Assembly: GCA_002309415.1 (NCBI GenBank)
Contig: DBXC01000006.1
Span: 80,585 to 144,584, forward strand
Direction: 5' to 3'
DNA: 64,000 nucleotides
Origin: Dehalococcoidia bacterium UBA1222
GTDB taxonomy: Bacteria; Chloroflexota; Dehalococcoidia; Dehalococcoidales; UBA1222
This document shows positions 36,016 through 44,709 of the stretch, in pieces (the stretch's first letter is position 1; the number at the start of each line of letters is the position of its first letter). A program made the position numbers and the translations under genes. The notes beneath the pieces were generated by a model, which saw nothing but the letters and a program-made list of their open reading frames with translations, searched no databases and was not told where the DNA came from.

Positions 36016-39000
36016 ATGAAAAAAGTACTCTCGGTGTTGATGGTTATGCTCCTGTTGTTTACAGGATGTTCGCATGGCAATACTACGAAGCAAAATATCA
36101 AAGTCGATCCTCTAAAAGCGATGGTCACCTACAAGGATGAGCAGGCAGATTCTTTCAGCAGTGTGGTTGAAGTCGATGGTGGTGAAGATGAGATCATCAC
36201 TCTCGATCTTGATTATTCGTCTGTACCGACAGGTGTCAAGTATCAGCTGGTCCAGCTGAAAGGTGACCAGGTCAGAACGGTCACTGAGAGCGATGAGCCC
36301 CGCTTATCTTTTTATGCCAATGATCTTACACCTGAATGGCCGTCCTATTTACGTGTTTGTGATGCCAAATCGGGAAAGATCCAATACGTTAAACCCGTCA
36401 ATTTCAGGACTCATAAGAGCGCTCTGCAAGCAGAAATGCCTGACGATATCGGTTCCGAATTCGGAAAGGGTTTCGTTATCGATCTAAGTGAAAAATTCCC
36501 CGGCGCAGCCATGGAGTTCCTGCCTTTTGCTATTCCCGTCACGATTAAGACATTCTCCGATGGGCGTACCAGGATCGGTTTAGGTGTCAATTCATCCGAT
36601 GCTAAGTTCTGGAACAATGCCCGTCATGGCAAGATGCCTACTTCATATTCTGTTGCAGAATTGACTGAGCTCTGGGAAAAAGAGGAAGGCTCCTGGAAGG
36701 GCGATAGCTTGGGCCTCATCATGATTGTCTCCGGTTGGGCCGAAGGAAAAGTCGGCTCGGATGAGCCGTTCAAAGGAGCTCTCCAGGCATATATCGGTAC
36801 TGGCTGGGACATTAATGGCCAGTATGGCGTCCTCTGCTGGGAGGTCACTGTAACAGTCGGTGCCACCGGCGAATTTGATTTTTCTTTTGTTCGGGACCCG
36901 GAAAAAGATGAATACCATTTCCATGCTGACCAAGTTAAGGTCGGTGGTGTGGCCGGACTTGAACTCTTTGGCGGTGTCGGACTTGCTTCTATCGTAGGTA
37001 TCGGTATTTATGGCGCCGGTTCTCTTGCTCTCAATACTGAGCTCTATCCTTCTGTCGAGATCCTGAGCCTAATCATTGCAGGTGAGACCGGTTTCAAAGC
37101 TAAGCTGTTCGGCAAGACACTCTTTACATTCAAGATTGCGTCGGGTAGTTACGACTTTCTGGATAAGACCAGTCTAAGCGACGATGCGATAATCAATCTA
37201 AGTCAGGACGATAAGACGATTGCGGATCTGTTATTGGCATTAGACTATGCCGACATGGCAGGGACCATACATGAGCCGGTAGGTGAGACTGTATGGTATC
37301 TGCATGACATCTCTCAGCCGTCTCTTGGATTAGAAGCTGGGTGGGAGACTGATCGCGATTTTGCGCATCTTTTGGCTTCCAACGTTTATCCCGATAGTCA
37401 TGTCACTGTAGTCCGCACAAGTGAGGGTACGTTGGATTCTCAGATGAATATGATCTTCATCGGAGATGAAAAGTCCCGCAATGACGGCAACCGCGGTGCT
37501 CTCATGAATTCCTACATCCTGCTCGATAAGGATTTTGTATCCGATCCGGAAATCGTTTTTGATGATGATACGGCTGATTACGATCCTTATATTTACCGAG
37601 ATGAAGAACGAGATGCAACTTATGTGGTCTATAGGAACGCAATGACCGAGATCACTCCTGAAAGGACTCTTGCTGAGGTTGCAGCCAACACAGAGATATT
37701 TGCTGCAGATTTCTGGATCAGCGGTTCATGGTCCTGGCACAGACAGGTCTCAAATCTCCAGGGAACAGGTCAGTTTGCCGCTGGTGCTAGGATCAGTGTC
37801 GATAAGGATGGGGAACCTATTATCGTTTACTACACTAACGATGTGAATGACCCTGCCGGTCTGGCTGGTGTCCACGATGTCTATATCGCTACCCGCGACA
37901 AGTATCATGAATGGCATTCCGAGAAGGAACTGACCATCGAAGGTTCTATCAGAGATGTCGATATTGCATATTTCAACGGTGCTATCACTGTATCAGTTTC
38001 TTATAAAGACAACTCGGAAGGTTGCCATACTGCTCTCTATCAGGATGGCAAAAGGATCTGGATCAAAGATGATGCCTACAGTGGACGTTTCGTCAATTCG
38101 AAGGATCCCTATTTCACTTATTTCAGCGACAGACAGATCCTTTATGTCGACAATAACGGTAATGAAGGCGAATTGACTTCCAAGAATTCCGTTCCTACGA
38201 TCGACTATGACATCTATGGCACGATCAATGGCAAACAGCCTCTTCTGATCGCATATACTGCATCCAAGGATAGCCGTGAGGACGCTTTTGCACTGTTCAA
38301 ACCTGTCGAAGCAACTTCATTCGTCAGGATTCCTATGACTCAGATAACTTCCAATGCGCTCGTTGAGTACATTGGTGTAGGTTTCACTTTTGATGGAAAT
38401 GAACCTATCGTTGTCTATAGTGTTCAGAATTACGACATTACTTACGATCCAGAAGATACCAACGCTGCGAACTATTTGTTAACTGGTGCCCAGGGCTTAA
38501 AGAACCTGAAAGAAGGCAGCCCAGCATTAGTCGCAGGAGGTGATGATGAACGTTTTATAGATACTGAGGTCGATCTATACATCAAGGCCAGGAATGCCAA
38601 TCGCCATGTCACATTTATCGATGGCGAGATAATCGATCCTGACAGTGCACGTCCCGGACAGTTCGTTTATGCCAATGTCACAATCAGGAACAACGGTCTT
38701 TGCGATATCGACCATGTGGACTTCTTCTGCGCTGAAGAAACAGTTGGTCAATATGACGGCAAACTTGTCCCGGGCCAGACTGAAACTGTCAAGCTCAAGC
38801 TTTCGCTTCCTTACTACGGTCTGACTCGTGATCCCTATGAATTCATAGTCGAAGCCTCTGCCCTTGAAGATCATTCTCCTGAAGCCAGAATATCCATCAT
38901 CCTTCCGACCGGACATCTCGAAGGACATATCGATCATGTCTTTACAGACATGAAGGAGAGTGTCGGCTTCACTATCGAGAATATTGGTTTTACAGAGAAG

Positions 39001-39264
39001 GATGCTCTCCTTGTTGTTCTTGATACCGATACCGGAGCAGAACTCTTTACCCATAAGGTCACTCTCCGTGCAGGCGAAGCTTACAAAGATTCATACGACG
39101 CCAAGGACAAATTGTTTGTTCAGGACGGTCATCAGAATCTGTCTGTCTGTTTGAAGTTTGAAGACGGACATGAAGGTGACGATTCGATCCTTGAGAATGG
39201 TTTCCTGAAGATCGTCGGTCTTGATGAGATATACACTCAGGATACGAGCCCTTTGATGAAATAA
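36016..39264 (+). CDS. Large surface lipoprotein with CARDB-like C-terminus
   Basis: This 1082-residue lipoprotein has signal peptide 1-18 and lipobox LFTGC. The ATG at 36016 follows GGAGGT, and an earlier in-frame start is not supported. The N-terminal third contains a Gly-rich hydrophobic stretch (VGGVAGLELFGGVGLASIVGIGIYG, about residues 312-336). The middle resembles a beta-propeller, with repeats of the type 'vDkDGePIIVYYT'. Near residues 875-960 a CARDB-like Ig domain appears (ARPGQFVYANVTIRNNGLCDIDHV), followed by a second one. It likely faces the cell exterior and binds a ligand or polymer. The divergent partner is the unknown operon at 33274-35786. Confidence 0.82.
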   Translation: MKKVLSVLMVMLLLFTGCSHGNTTKQNIKVDPLKAMVTYKDEQADSFSSVVEVDGGEDEIITLDLDYSSVPTGVKYQLVQLKGDQVRTVTESDEPRLSFYANDLTPEWPSYLRVCDAKSGKIQYVKPVNFRTHKSALQAEMPDDIGSEFGKGFVIDLSEKFPGAAMEFLPFAIPVTIKTFSDGRTRIGLGVNSSDAKFWNNARHGKMPTSYSVAELTELWEKEEGSWKGDSLGLIMIVSGWAEGKVGSDEPFKGALQAYIGTGWDINGQYGVLCWEVTVTVGATGEFDFSFVRDPEKDEYHFHADQVKVGGVAGLELFGGVGLASIVGIGIYGAGSLALNTELYPSVEILSLIIAGETGFKAKLFGKTLFTFKIASGSYDFLDKTSLSDDAIINLSQDDKTIADLLLALDYADMAGTIHEPVGETVWYLHDISQPSLGLEAGWETDRDFAHLLASNVYPDSHVTVVRTSEGTLDSQMNMIFIGDEKSRNDGNRGALMNSYILLDKDFVSDPEIVFDDDTADYDPYIYRDEERDATYVVYRNAMTEITPERTLAEVAANTEIFAADFWISGSWSWHRQVSNLQGTGQFAAGARISVDKDGEPIIVYYTNDVNDPAGLAGVHDVYIATRDKYHEWHSEKELTIEGSIRDVDIAYFNGAITVSVSYKDNSEGCHTALYQDGKRIWIKDDAYSGRFVNSKDPYFTYFSDRQILYVDNNGNEGELTSKNSVPTIDYDIYGTINGKQPLLIAYTASKDSREDAFALFKPVEATSFVRIPMTQITSNALVEYIGVGFTFDGNEPIVVYSVQNYDITYDPEDTNAANYLLTGAQGLKNLKEGSPALVAGGDDERFIDTEVDLYIKARNANRHVTFIDGEIIDPDSARPGQFVYANVTIRNNGLCDIDHVDFFCAEETVGQYDGKLVPGQTETVKLKLSLPYYGLTRDPYEFIVEASALEDHSPEARISIILPTGHLEGHIDHVFTDMKESVGFTIENIGFTEKDALLVVLDTDTGAELFTHKVTLRAGEAYKDSYDAKDKLFVQDGHQNLSVCLKFEDGHEGDDSILENGFLKIVGLDEIYTQDTSPLMK

Positions 39265-39395
39265 CCCAGTAATTTGAGCTGGATGTTAGATCTATTAATA
39301 AGACGATTAGGACAATACTAAGCGTAGCGGTCAGTTTATGACTCTTGGCTGTTGGAATTTCTTCCTGTGGCTGCTCTCAAGAGACGGATTGCAGC

Positions 39396-39902
39396 TTATA
39401 GTTTCTGAAAATAGGGCAGCAACTTATCGTAGACATCGAGAAGGGCCTCGTTCATCACGCGCGTCTCTCCCAAGACTGTCATGAAGTTAGCATCACCAGA
39501 CCATCTGGGCACGATGTGGTTATGCATGTGCTGGTCGATGCCGGCTCCGGCTGAACGCCCAAAGTTGATGCCGGTATTGAAACCTGCCGGATGATAGACT
39601 TCATCCAGAATCTTGAGGCTCTTTGATAAGAGATCGATATGTTCGATCCTTTCTTCATCTGAAAGGAGCCATAATCGGTTCACATGGCGTATGGGGGCAA
39701 CCATCAGATGTCCTCCGGTGTAGGGATAGAGGTTCATAAGTACATAGTTGAACTTTCCGTGATAGAGGACGAGATTGTCGCGGTCTTCTTCTGGTGTTGA
39801 TGCGGCCTTTTCACAAAGTACGCAGATATCTTTGCCGGCTTTCTCGTCGGCGATTGCTTTATCTATATATCTGGATCTCCAGGGTGCTTCAATGTAATCC
39901 AT
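39396..39902 (-). CDS. HIT family nucleotide hydrolase/transferase
   Basis: This 168-residue protein has the histidine triad QHMHNHIVPRW near residue 129. The N-terminal CVLC pair may bind zinc, as in Fhit/Ap4A-phosphorylase-like relatives. YTGGHLMVAPIRHV and NTGINFGRSAGAGIDQ also match the group. It probably hydrolyses or phosphorolyses dinucleoside polyphosphates or AMP-derivatives. AGGAG precedes the start by nine bases. It is a single gene in minus orientation. Confidence 0.93.
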   Translation of the reverse strand: MDYIEAPWRSRYIDKAIADEKAGKDICVLCEKAASTPEEDRDNLVLYHGKFNYVLMNLYPYTGGHLMVAPIRHVNRLWLLSDEERIEHIDLLSKSLKILDEVYHPAGFNTGINFGRSAGAGIDQHMHNHIVPRWSGDANFMTVLGETRVMNEALLDVYDKLLPYFQKL

Positions 39903-40042
39903 GGCGATTAGCTCCTAATCTTTTGTGCTATTTGGAATTCTACCACAGACCCATTTATCTGTTCTTTCGTTGATTCCACGCTACGTGGGTAGTCATCTCA
40001 AGACCTCTTTGATAGCATTGAATCATAAAGGAGTCATTAATT

Positions 40043-40633
40043 ATGGACAGATATATTACCGGAGATGTTATCCGAAGACTTAGAGAAAACAAGAAACTGA
40101 CACAGGAAGAATTGGCTGAAAAGATATGTGTCACCAGCAAGGCCGTCAGCAAATGGGAGACTGGTCATGGATTCCCTGACGTCAGTCTTTTAGAACCGCT
40201 GGTTAAGGCATTAGGCATTTCTGTGATCGAACTGTTGTCAGGTAACGATATTTGCAACAAGAATCAGGCATCCAACATGGCTAAAGGAAAGATCTATGTA
40301 TGCCCGGTATGCGGTAACGTCATCAGGACCATTGGAGAAGCTGTGATCAGCTGTTGCGGTATAACACTTCCTCCCATCGATCCTGAACCTGCTGATATTG
40401 ACCATGAAATCCGTATTGAGATTGTTGAAGATGAGTACTATGTCACTGTAGACCATCCCATGACGAAGGATCATTACATCTCGTTCCTTGCCGCGGTATC
40501 GGATAACGGCATCCAGTTCATAAAGCTATATCCAGAGGGTGCTGCCGAAACCAGATTTAAGATCTCGCGGGTCAAGAAGATCTACGCATACTGCAACAGG
40601 CATGGACTGTTCCATGCTGCTCCTTCCAAATGA
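40043..40633 (+). CDS. XRE regulator fused to a desulfoferrodoxin-like domain
   Basis: Residues 5-62 of this 196-residue protein are an XRE helix-turn-helix (LTQEELAEKICVTSKAVSKWE). Residues 85-111 match the desulforedoxin Fe-Cys4 site: Cys87, Cys90, Cys104 and Cys105 in CPVCG...SCCG. The remaining part matches class II superoxide reductase, with probable iron ligands His121, His138 (DHPM), His144 (DHYI), Cys184 (YCN) and His187 (HGLF). All expected ligands appear present, so it may sense or detoxify superoxide while binding DNA. AAAGGAG supports the start. It is a single gene, and I see no clear target site. Confidence 0.88.
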   Translation: MDRYITGDVIRRLRENKKLTQEELAEKICVTSKAVSKWETGHGFPDVSLLEPLVKALGISVIELLSGNDICNKNQASNMAKGKIYVCPVCGNVIRTIGEAVISCCGITLPPIDPEPADIDHEIRIEIVEDEYYVTVDHPMTKDHYISFLAAVSDNGIQFIKLYPEGAAETRFKISRVKKIYAYCNRHGLFHAAPSK

Positions 40634-40685
40634 CGGAATGATTTCACTGCGACAGGCTATTTCAAATTTGATAAGATAATGCATT

Positions 40686-42485
40686 ATGAGATATCCCGAT
40701 AAGATCCTGTCGCAAGTCGAGAAACCAGCCAGATACACCGGCGGGGAATGGAACAGTTCACAAAAGGACTGGGATAAGACTCAATTCCACATTGCACTCA
40801 GTTACCCCGATGTCTATGAGATCGGTACATCCAACATGGCGGTGGGACTCTTATATGAGACTCTCAACAACAATAAAGATGTCGACTGTGAAAGGGTATT
40901 TATGCCCTGGGTCGATATGCTCAATCTCCTCCATGAGAACAATCTGCCCCTGATCTCTCTTGAGAACGGCAGACCGCTGAAAGACTTCGATGCGGTTGGT
41001 ATATCTATTGGTTACGAAATGACCTTTACCAATATCCTCACTATCCTTGATCTGGGAGGTATACCCGTAAAGGCTTCTGAGAGGACCGATGCCGATCCGC
41101 TCATCATTGGCGGTGGTTCTTCCTGCTATAATCCTGAACCTGTCGCTGATTTCTTCGATATGTTCGTCATCGGGGAGTGCGAGGACCTCATTTTGTCTCT
41201 TATCGACAAGTTTTTGGTGTGCAGTATTAACGGACGTTTGGATAAGAAAAAGTTCCTGGTGGCTGTTTCAGAGCTTCCTGGGGTCTATGTTCCGTCTCTT
41301 TATAAGCCCAGATATCATGATGGAGAATTTGACGGTCTTGAGGCCGTTGATGGTGCTCCTTTGAAGATACGCAGACAGATTGCCAAAGACCTTCCTTTTG
41401 CGGCGACTCATCCGATCATGCCTTATATCGAAGCGGTGCATGACAGGGCAGGCGTCGAGATCGCCCGCGGATGTACCAGAGGATGCCGTTTCTGCAATGC
41501 AGGCATCATCTATCGTCCTGTTCGAGAGCGTCCCATCGACGACGTCATGAACGCTATCCGCGATTGTATCGACCATACCGGATATGACGAAGTCTCCTTA
41601 GTCTCTCTGTCTTCCGGTGATTATTCCAAGATCGATGAACTGCTTGCCCGTATCCGACACGAATACGGAGACAGTCTTACAGTTTCGCTCCCCAGTCTCA
41701 GATTGGATCAGCATTCGCTTGAATTGCTCGAATCTATGTCGGCATCCCGCAAGAGTGGTCTTACCTTTGCTCCTGAAGCGGGCTCAGAACATATGCAGCG
41801 TATCATCAATAAATACATCAAACGCGAAGAACTGTTAGAAACTTCATCACTGGCCTTCGCCAAGGGATGGACCGGTTTGAAACTATACTTCATGATCGGT
41901 CTTCCCGAGGAAGAGATGGATGACGTGCAGGGTATCGTCGATCTGGTGAAAGCAGTTCAGCAGACGGGCAGGAGCCGACGCTGTCAGATAAGACTCGGTG
42001 TCGCCAACTTTGTTCCAAAACCCCATACTCCTTTCCAGTGGGAAGGACAGCATACCGGCGAGGTCTTGGCTGCCAAACATGATCTTTTGAAGACTCAATT
42101 GAGCCGTATGAACGTAAAGATCAATTGGACCGATACTGATGTTTCTGTCATGGAAGCAGCCCTTTCAAGAGGTGACCGCAGACTGTGTGAAGTCATCTAT
42201 AAAGCATGGAAATCAGGTGCTGTACTCGATACTTGGAGTGAATGCTTCGACTTTTCGATTTGGAAACGTGCTTTTGAAGATTGCGGGCTAGATCTCTATC
42301 ATTTTGCCCAGTATAAGAGGACTACTGATATGGCACTTCCCTGGGAGCATCTCGACATGGGAATCTCCAAGTCGTTCCTTCTCAGAGAGCTTAAGAAAGC
42401 TCATGACGGTGAGCTGACGGATGATTGCCGACACGGCTGCAACGGATGCGGACTCAGTAAGTCCGAATGTTCTATGATGCGCTAG
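40686..42485 (+). CDS. TIGR03960-type B12-binding/radical-SAM protein
   Basis: This 599-residue protein has a B12-binding-like N-terminal domain (IALSYPDVYEIGTSNMAVGLLY, GIPVKASERTDADPLIIGGGSSC). A radical-SAM core follows with ARGCTRGCRFCNAGIIYRPVRER and SLVSLSSGDYS. The C-terminus ends in a Cys cluster, CRHGCNGCGLSKSEC. Homologues usually stand next to or are fused with a DUF2344/TIGR03936 partner, near ribosome or RNase G genes; that partner is missing here. No Shine-Dalgarno is visible, and a GATAAT box ends five bases before the ATG, so translation may be leaderless. Its stop overlaps the convergent gene by 14 bases. Confidence 0.93.
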   Translation: MRYPDKILSQVEKPARYTGGEWNSSQKDWDKTQFHIALSYPDVYEIGTSNMAVGLLYETLNNNKDVDCERVFMPWVDMLNLLHENNLPLISLENGRPLKDFDAVGISIGYEMTFTNILTILDLGGIPVKASERTDADPLIIGGGSSCYNPEPVADFFDMFVIGECEDLILSLIDKFLVCSINGRLDKKKFLVAVSELPGVYVPSLYKPRYHDGEFDGLEAVDGAPLKIRRQIAKDLPFAATHPIMPYIEAVHDRAGVEIARGCTRGCRFCNAGIIYRPVRERPIDDVMNAIRDCIDHTGYDEVSLVSLSSGDYSKIDELLARIRHEYGDSLTVSLPSLRLDQHSLELLESMSASRKSGLTFAPEAGSEHMQRIINKYIKREELLETSSLAFAKGWTGLKLYFMIGLPEEEMDDVQGIVDLVKAVQQTGRSRRCQIRLGVANFVPKPHTPFQWEGQHTGEVLAAKHDLLKTQLSRMNVKINWTDTDVSVMEAALSRGDRRLCEVIYKAWKSGAVLDTWSECFDFSIWKRAFEDCGLDLYHFAQYKRTTDMALPWEHLDMGISKSFLLRELKKAHDGELTDDCRHGCNGCGLSKSECSMMR

Positions 42486-42825
42486 CTTCTTTTTCCAGCT
42501 TCTTCTTTTCTTTCATCGTAGCGATGACGTGTTTCATGGCCATGATTGGATGATGGAAGATCATCCTTGGTCCGGAATAACGCATGATTATTCTGATTTT
42601 TTCCCGCATTTCGGGTTTATAGCAGTGAACCCGGCAGTTGGAACAGAATGTCTTGCTTTCCATGAATGGGCATTTATCAGTTCGGGTTACCGCATAATTG
42701 GTCGTCTCTCTGCATTCTTCGCAGAGCTGTTTCTTTGGAGTCTTATGGACTTCATGACAATAGAGCATGATCATGTCGCTGACGACACGCTTTTCATACT
42801 CTCTTTTCGTTTCGTTTTTGGGCAT
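42472..42825 (-). CDS. Nitrous-oxide-stimulated promoter family protein
   Basis: This 117-residue protein has conserved cysteines in LCEECRETTNYAVTRTDKCPF and TFCSNCRVHCYKP, then MRYSGPRMIFHHPIMAMKHVI. This matches the small family named after a promoter study; its function is unknown and the Cys pattern suggests metal binding. It begins three bases after the stop of the IspD-like gene, so both are co-transcribed. It converges on the TIGR03960 gene with overlapping 3' ends. Confidence 0.92.
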   Translation of the reverse strand: MPKNETKREYEKRVVSDMIMLYCHEVHKTPKKQLCEECRETTNYAVTRTDKCPFMESKTFCSNCRVHCYKPEMREKIRIIMRYSGPRMIFHHPIMAMKHVIATMKEKKKLEKEASAS

Positions 42826-42828
42826 TGA

Positions 42829-43500
42829 TTATGCGTTATCGATGCGTTTCTGGATGAAGTCGGCAAAGATGTCGAAGTCTTCCAGAGTCTTGATCTCGGT
42901 ATTGTTCTTGTCGCCCTTTGATGTTGCGATGGACTTGCCGTAGAGCAGCATCAGAGTGGAAGGTGCATTGTAGCGGCCTTCGTCAGGATTGGCTTCAGTG
43001 GCACGAAGATAAAGATCGGTCAGTTCGCCATAGTGATAGCACTGAGGGAAGTTGTTGAACATATCTGAATCAGCGACGGTCTCTTCTGTACCATCGTTGT
43101 TGGGGTCTGAGATAACGGCATGATACTCTTCGCACTGCTTGAAAGCATCTTCGATGATGCTGGGGTCGAACATGGGGAGTGCGGCATCGTAGAAGAGTAC
43201 GTTGCTGTTGTATTCCATCATATCGGAGATACCGAGAAGACCGTTTACGTAATTCTCTTCTTCGCATTCACCGGGAGGAACGATGACCATGGTCTTCTGC
43301 AGGGCATATGATTCGAAAAGACCTGCCATTTCTTCTTCCAAGGATTGCGGGCATACTACTTCGATGAGCTCGATGCAGTCTAGGTGTTCCAGTGTTTCGA
43401 GTGTCCAGGCGATGAAAGGCTTGCCTTTGATTTCTCTGAACATATCGCGGGTAGTGAGTCCGTCGTTATGATCACATGCAAAAAGGATGACTGCATTCAT
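42829..43500 (-). CDS. IspD-like nucleotidyltransferase-fold protein, degenerate
   Basis: This 223-residue protein resembles MEP cytidylyltransferase (IspD) in layout: MNAVILFAC at the start, KGKPFIAWTLETLE, an NVLFYDAALPMFD strand and a C-terminal NNTEIKTLEDFDIF like IspD's KITTPEDL. The nucleotide-binding loop (AAGxGxRM in IspD) reads ACDHNDGLTTRD, lacking the glycines and basic residue. Either the substrate differs or the enzyme is inactive. AAGGAG lies 11 bases before the ATG. It leads a pair with the nitrous-oxide-stimulated family gene. Confidence 0.75.
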   Translation of the reverse strand: MNAVILFACDHNDGLTTRDMFREIKGKPFIAWTLETLEHLDCIELIEVVCPQSLEEEMAGLFESYALQKTMVIVPPGECEEENYVNGLLGISDMMEYNSNVLFYDAALPMFDPSIIEDAFKQCEEYHAVISDPNNDGTEETVADSDMFNNFPQCYHYGELTDLYLRATEANPDEGRYNAPSTLMLLYGKSIATSKGDKNNTEIKTLEDFDIFADFIQKRIDNA

Positions 43501-43576
43501 TTAAGTGATTCTCCTTGGAAAAATAAGTACTTGTTTATCGTACAGTGTTAGCCCGTTTCTTTCAACGCGTGAGTGT

Positions 43577-43605
43577 TTGTCATGCATGTTGTTTTGGGTT
43601 AAAAT
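43577..43605 (+). promoter_or_regulatory. Promoter giving a very short leader
   Basis: TTGTCA (43577-43582), a 17-base spacer and TAAAAT (43600-43605) lie only ten bases before the ATG at 43616, and no Shine-Dalgarno sequence is present. Confidence 0.6.
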
Positions 43606-43615
43606 CAAATCCGTT

Positions 43616-43963
43616 ATGAAACTGTACGAAAGCTATAAGAAAGACGAACAGGGCAATCCTAGAAGTAACAACCTGGGCTGTGCCATTGGTCTTGCTTTCT
43701 TTCTTGGTGGTCCTGCCGTCATCGTCTCTCTCTACAATTTCATCAAGGCTCCTGCTGATAGATGGCCTAACCTGGCGGCATCTATCTTCCTCGTCTTTGC
43801 TTTGGCATTCCTTTTCTTCACCGTATCACGACGATCTTCGATCAAACGTGAAGAATATGTTTCTAAGTATGACCGTTCAGTACAGCGTGCCGATGATCCC
43901 AACAAAGACGTTGTGGAAGCCGATTTCAAAGACGTCACAGAAAAAGACGATAAAGCCGAATAG
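43616..43963 (+). CDS. Small two-helix membrane protein
   Basis: This 115-residue protein starts at the ATG giving MKLYESYKK; the frame is open upstream but overlaps the promoter. Two hydrophobic helices (about residues 19-38 and 50-67) form a hairpin. A cytoplasmic, highly charged C-terminal tail of about 45 residues follows, rich in Asp, Lys and Glu. The family is unknown. The acetyltransferase gene starts five bases after its stop, so the two are probably one transcript. Confidence 0.72.
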   Translation: MKLYESYKKDEQGNPRSNNLGCAIGLAFFLGGPAVIVSLYNFIKAPADRWPNLAASIFLVFALAFLFFTVSRRSSIKREEYVSKYDRSVQRADDPNKDVVEADFKDVTEKDDKAE

Positions 43964-43968
43964 ATTCC

Positions 43969-44517
43969 ATGTCATTAGAAACTGAACGTATCATCATGCG
44001 TCGCTGGCAAGAAAGCGATGCCGAATCCCTTTTTAAATACGCCAGTGATCCAGCTGTCGGACCGATTGCCGGTTGGCCAGTACATAAGAACATCGATGAA
44101 AGCCTTGAAGTCATCAAGAACGTTTTCTGCGGTAAAGAAGCTTATGCTATCTGTTTGAAGACCGATGGAAAAGCCATCGGTGCTATCGAATTGCTCTTGA
44201 ATGGTCATACCAATGCAACTGATCGTGATGATGAGTGTGAACTGGGATTCTGGATCGGTAAACCATTTTGGAACCAGGGCCTTGTTACTGAGGCATCTGT
44301 CGAGATGCTCAGACATGCTTTCGAAGACCTTGGCATGAATAAGGTCTGGTGCAGGTACTATGACGGGAATGACAGATCCAAACGTGTTCAGGAAAAGCTG
44401 GGATTCACATATCAGCGCACTGACTACGACGTGGATGTTCCGCTGTTAGGTGAAAAGCGTACCAGTCATGTGAACTGCATGACGAAAGAACAGTGGAATG
44501 ATAGGGAAGTTTCTTAG
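43969..44517 (+). CDS. GNAT acetyltransferase (RimJ/RimL-like)
   Basis: This 182-residue protein opens with LETERIIMRRWQESDAESLFKYA, the RimJ/RimL-type start. GIGKPFWNQGLVTEA-like sequence (here IGKPFWNQGLVTEAS) forms the acetyl-CoA pyrophosphate loop. RYYDGNDRSKRVQEKLGFTYQ is the classic C-terminal segment. It would acetylate an N-terminal amine or a small molecule. The gene follows the two-helix membrane protein by five bases and ends next to the tRNA-Ser gene on the other strand. Confidence 0.92.
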   Translation: MSLETERIIMRRWQESDAESLFKYASDPAVGPIAGWPVHKNIDESLEVIKNVFCGKEAYAICLKTDGKAIGAIELLLNGHTNATDRDDECELGFWIGKPFWNQGLVTEASVEMLRHAFEDLGMNKVWCRYYDGNDRSKRVQEKLGFTYQRTDYDVDVPLLGEKRTSHVNCMTKEQWNDREVS

Positions 44518-44525
44518 GAAGTTAG

Positions 44526-44617
44526 TGGCGGAGAGAGTGGGATTCGAACCCACGATAGTGTTTGCACACTATACACGATTTCCAGTCGCGCCTGTTCGGC
44601 CACTCCAGCATCTCTCC
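44526..44617 (-). tRNA. tRNA-Ser (anticodon GGA)
   Basis: A complete class II tRNA with encoded CCA. The acceptor is GGAGAGA/TCTCTCC, the D-arm contains GCTGGAGTGGCCGAACAGGC, and the anticodon loop CTGGAAA gives GGA. A long variable arm (ATAGTGT...ACACTAT) and T-arm GTGGGTTCGAATCCCAC follow. It reads UCC and UCU. Confidence 0.97.
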
Positions 44618-44674
44618 GTGGTTTGACCAGCAAAAGGTATTTTATCTTAAATCTTTTTATTATTCAATTTGTGG

Positions 44675-44703
44675 CGGCAGACCGAGTAAAACGGCCTGCC
44701 GCT
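44675..44703 (-). terminator. Hairpin after the membrane-tethered XRE gene
   Basis: GCGGCAG-A-CCG pairs with CGG-C-CTGCCGC (one mismatch). The minus-strand tail has few T residues, so it is a weak terminator candidate. Confidence 0.4.
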
Positions 44704-44709
44704 TAGGTG

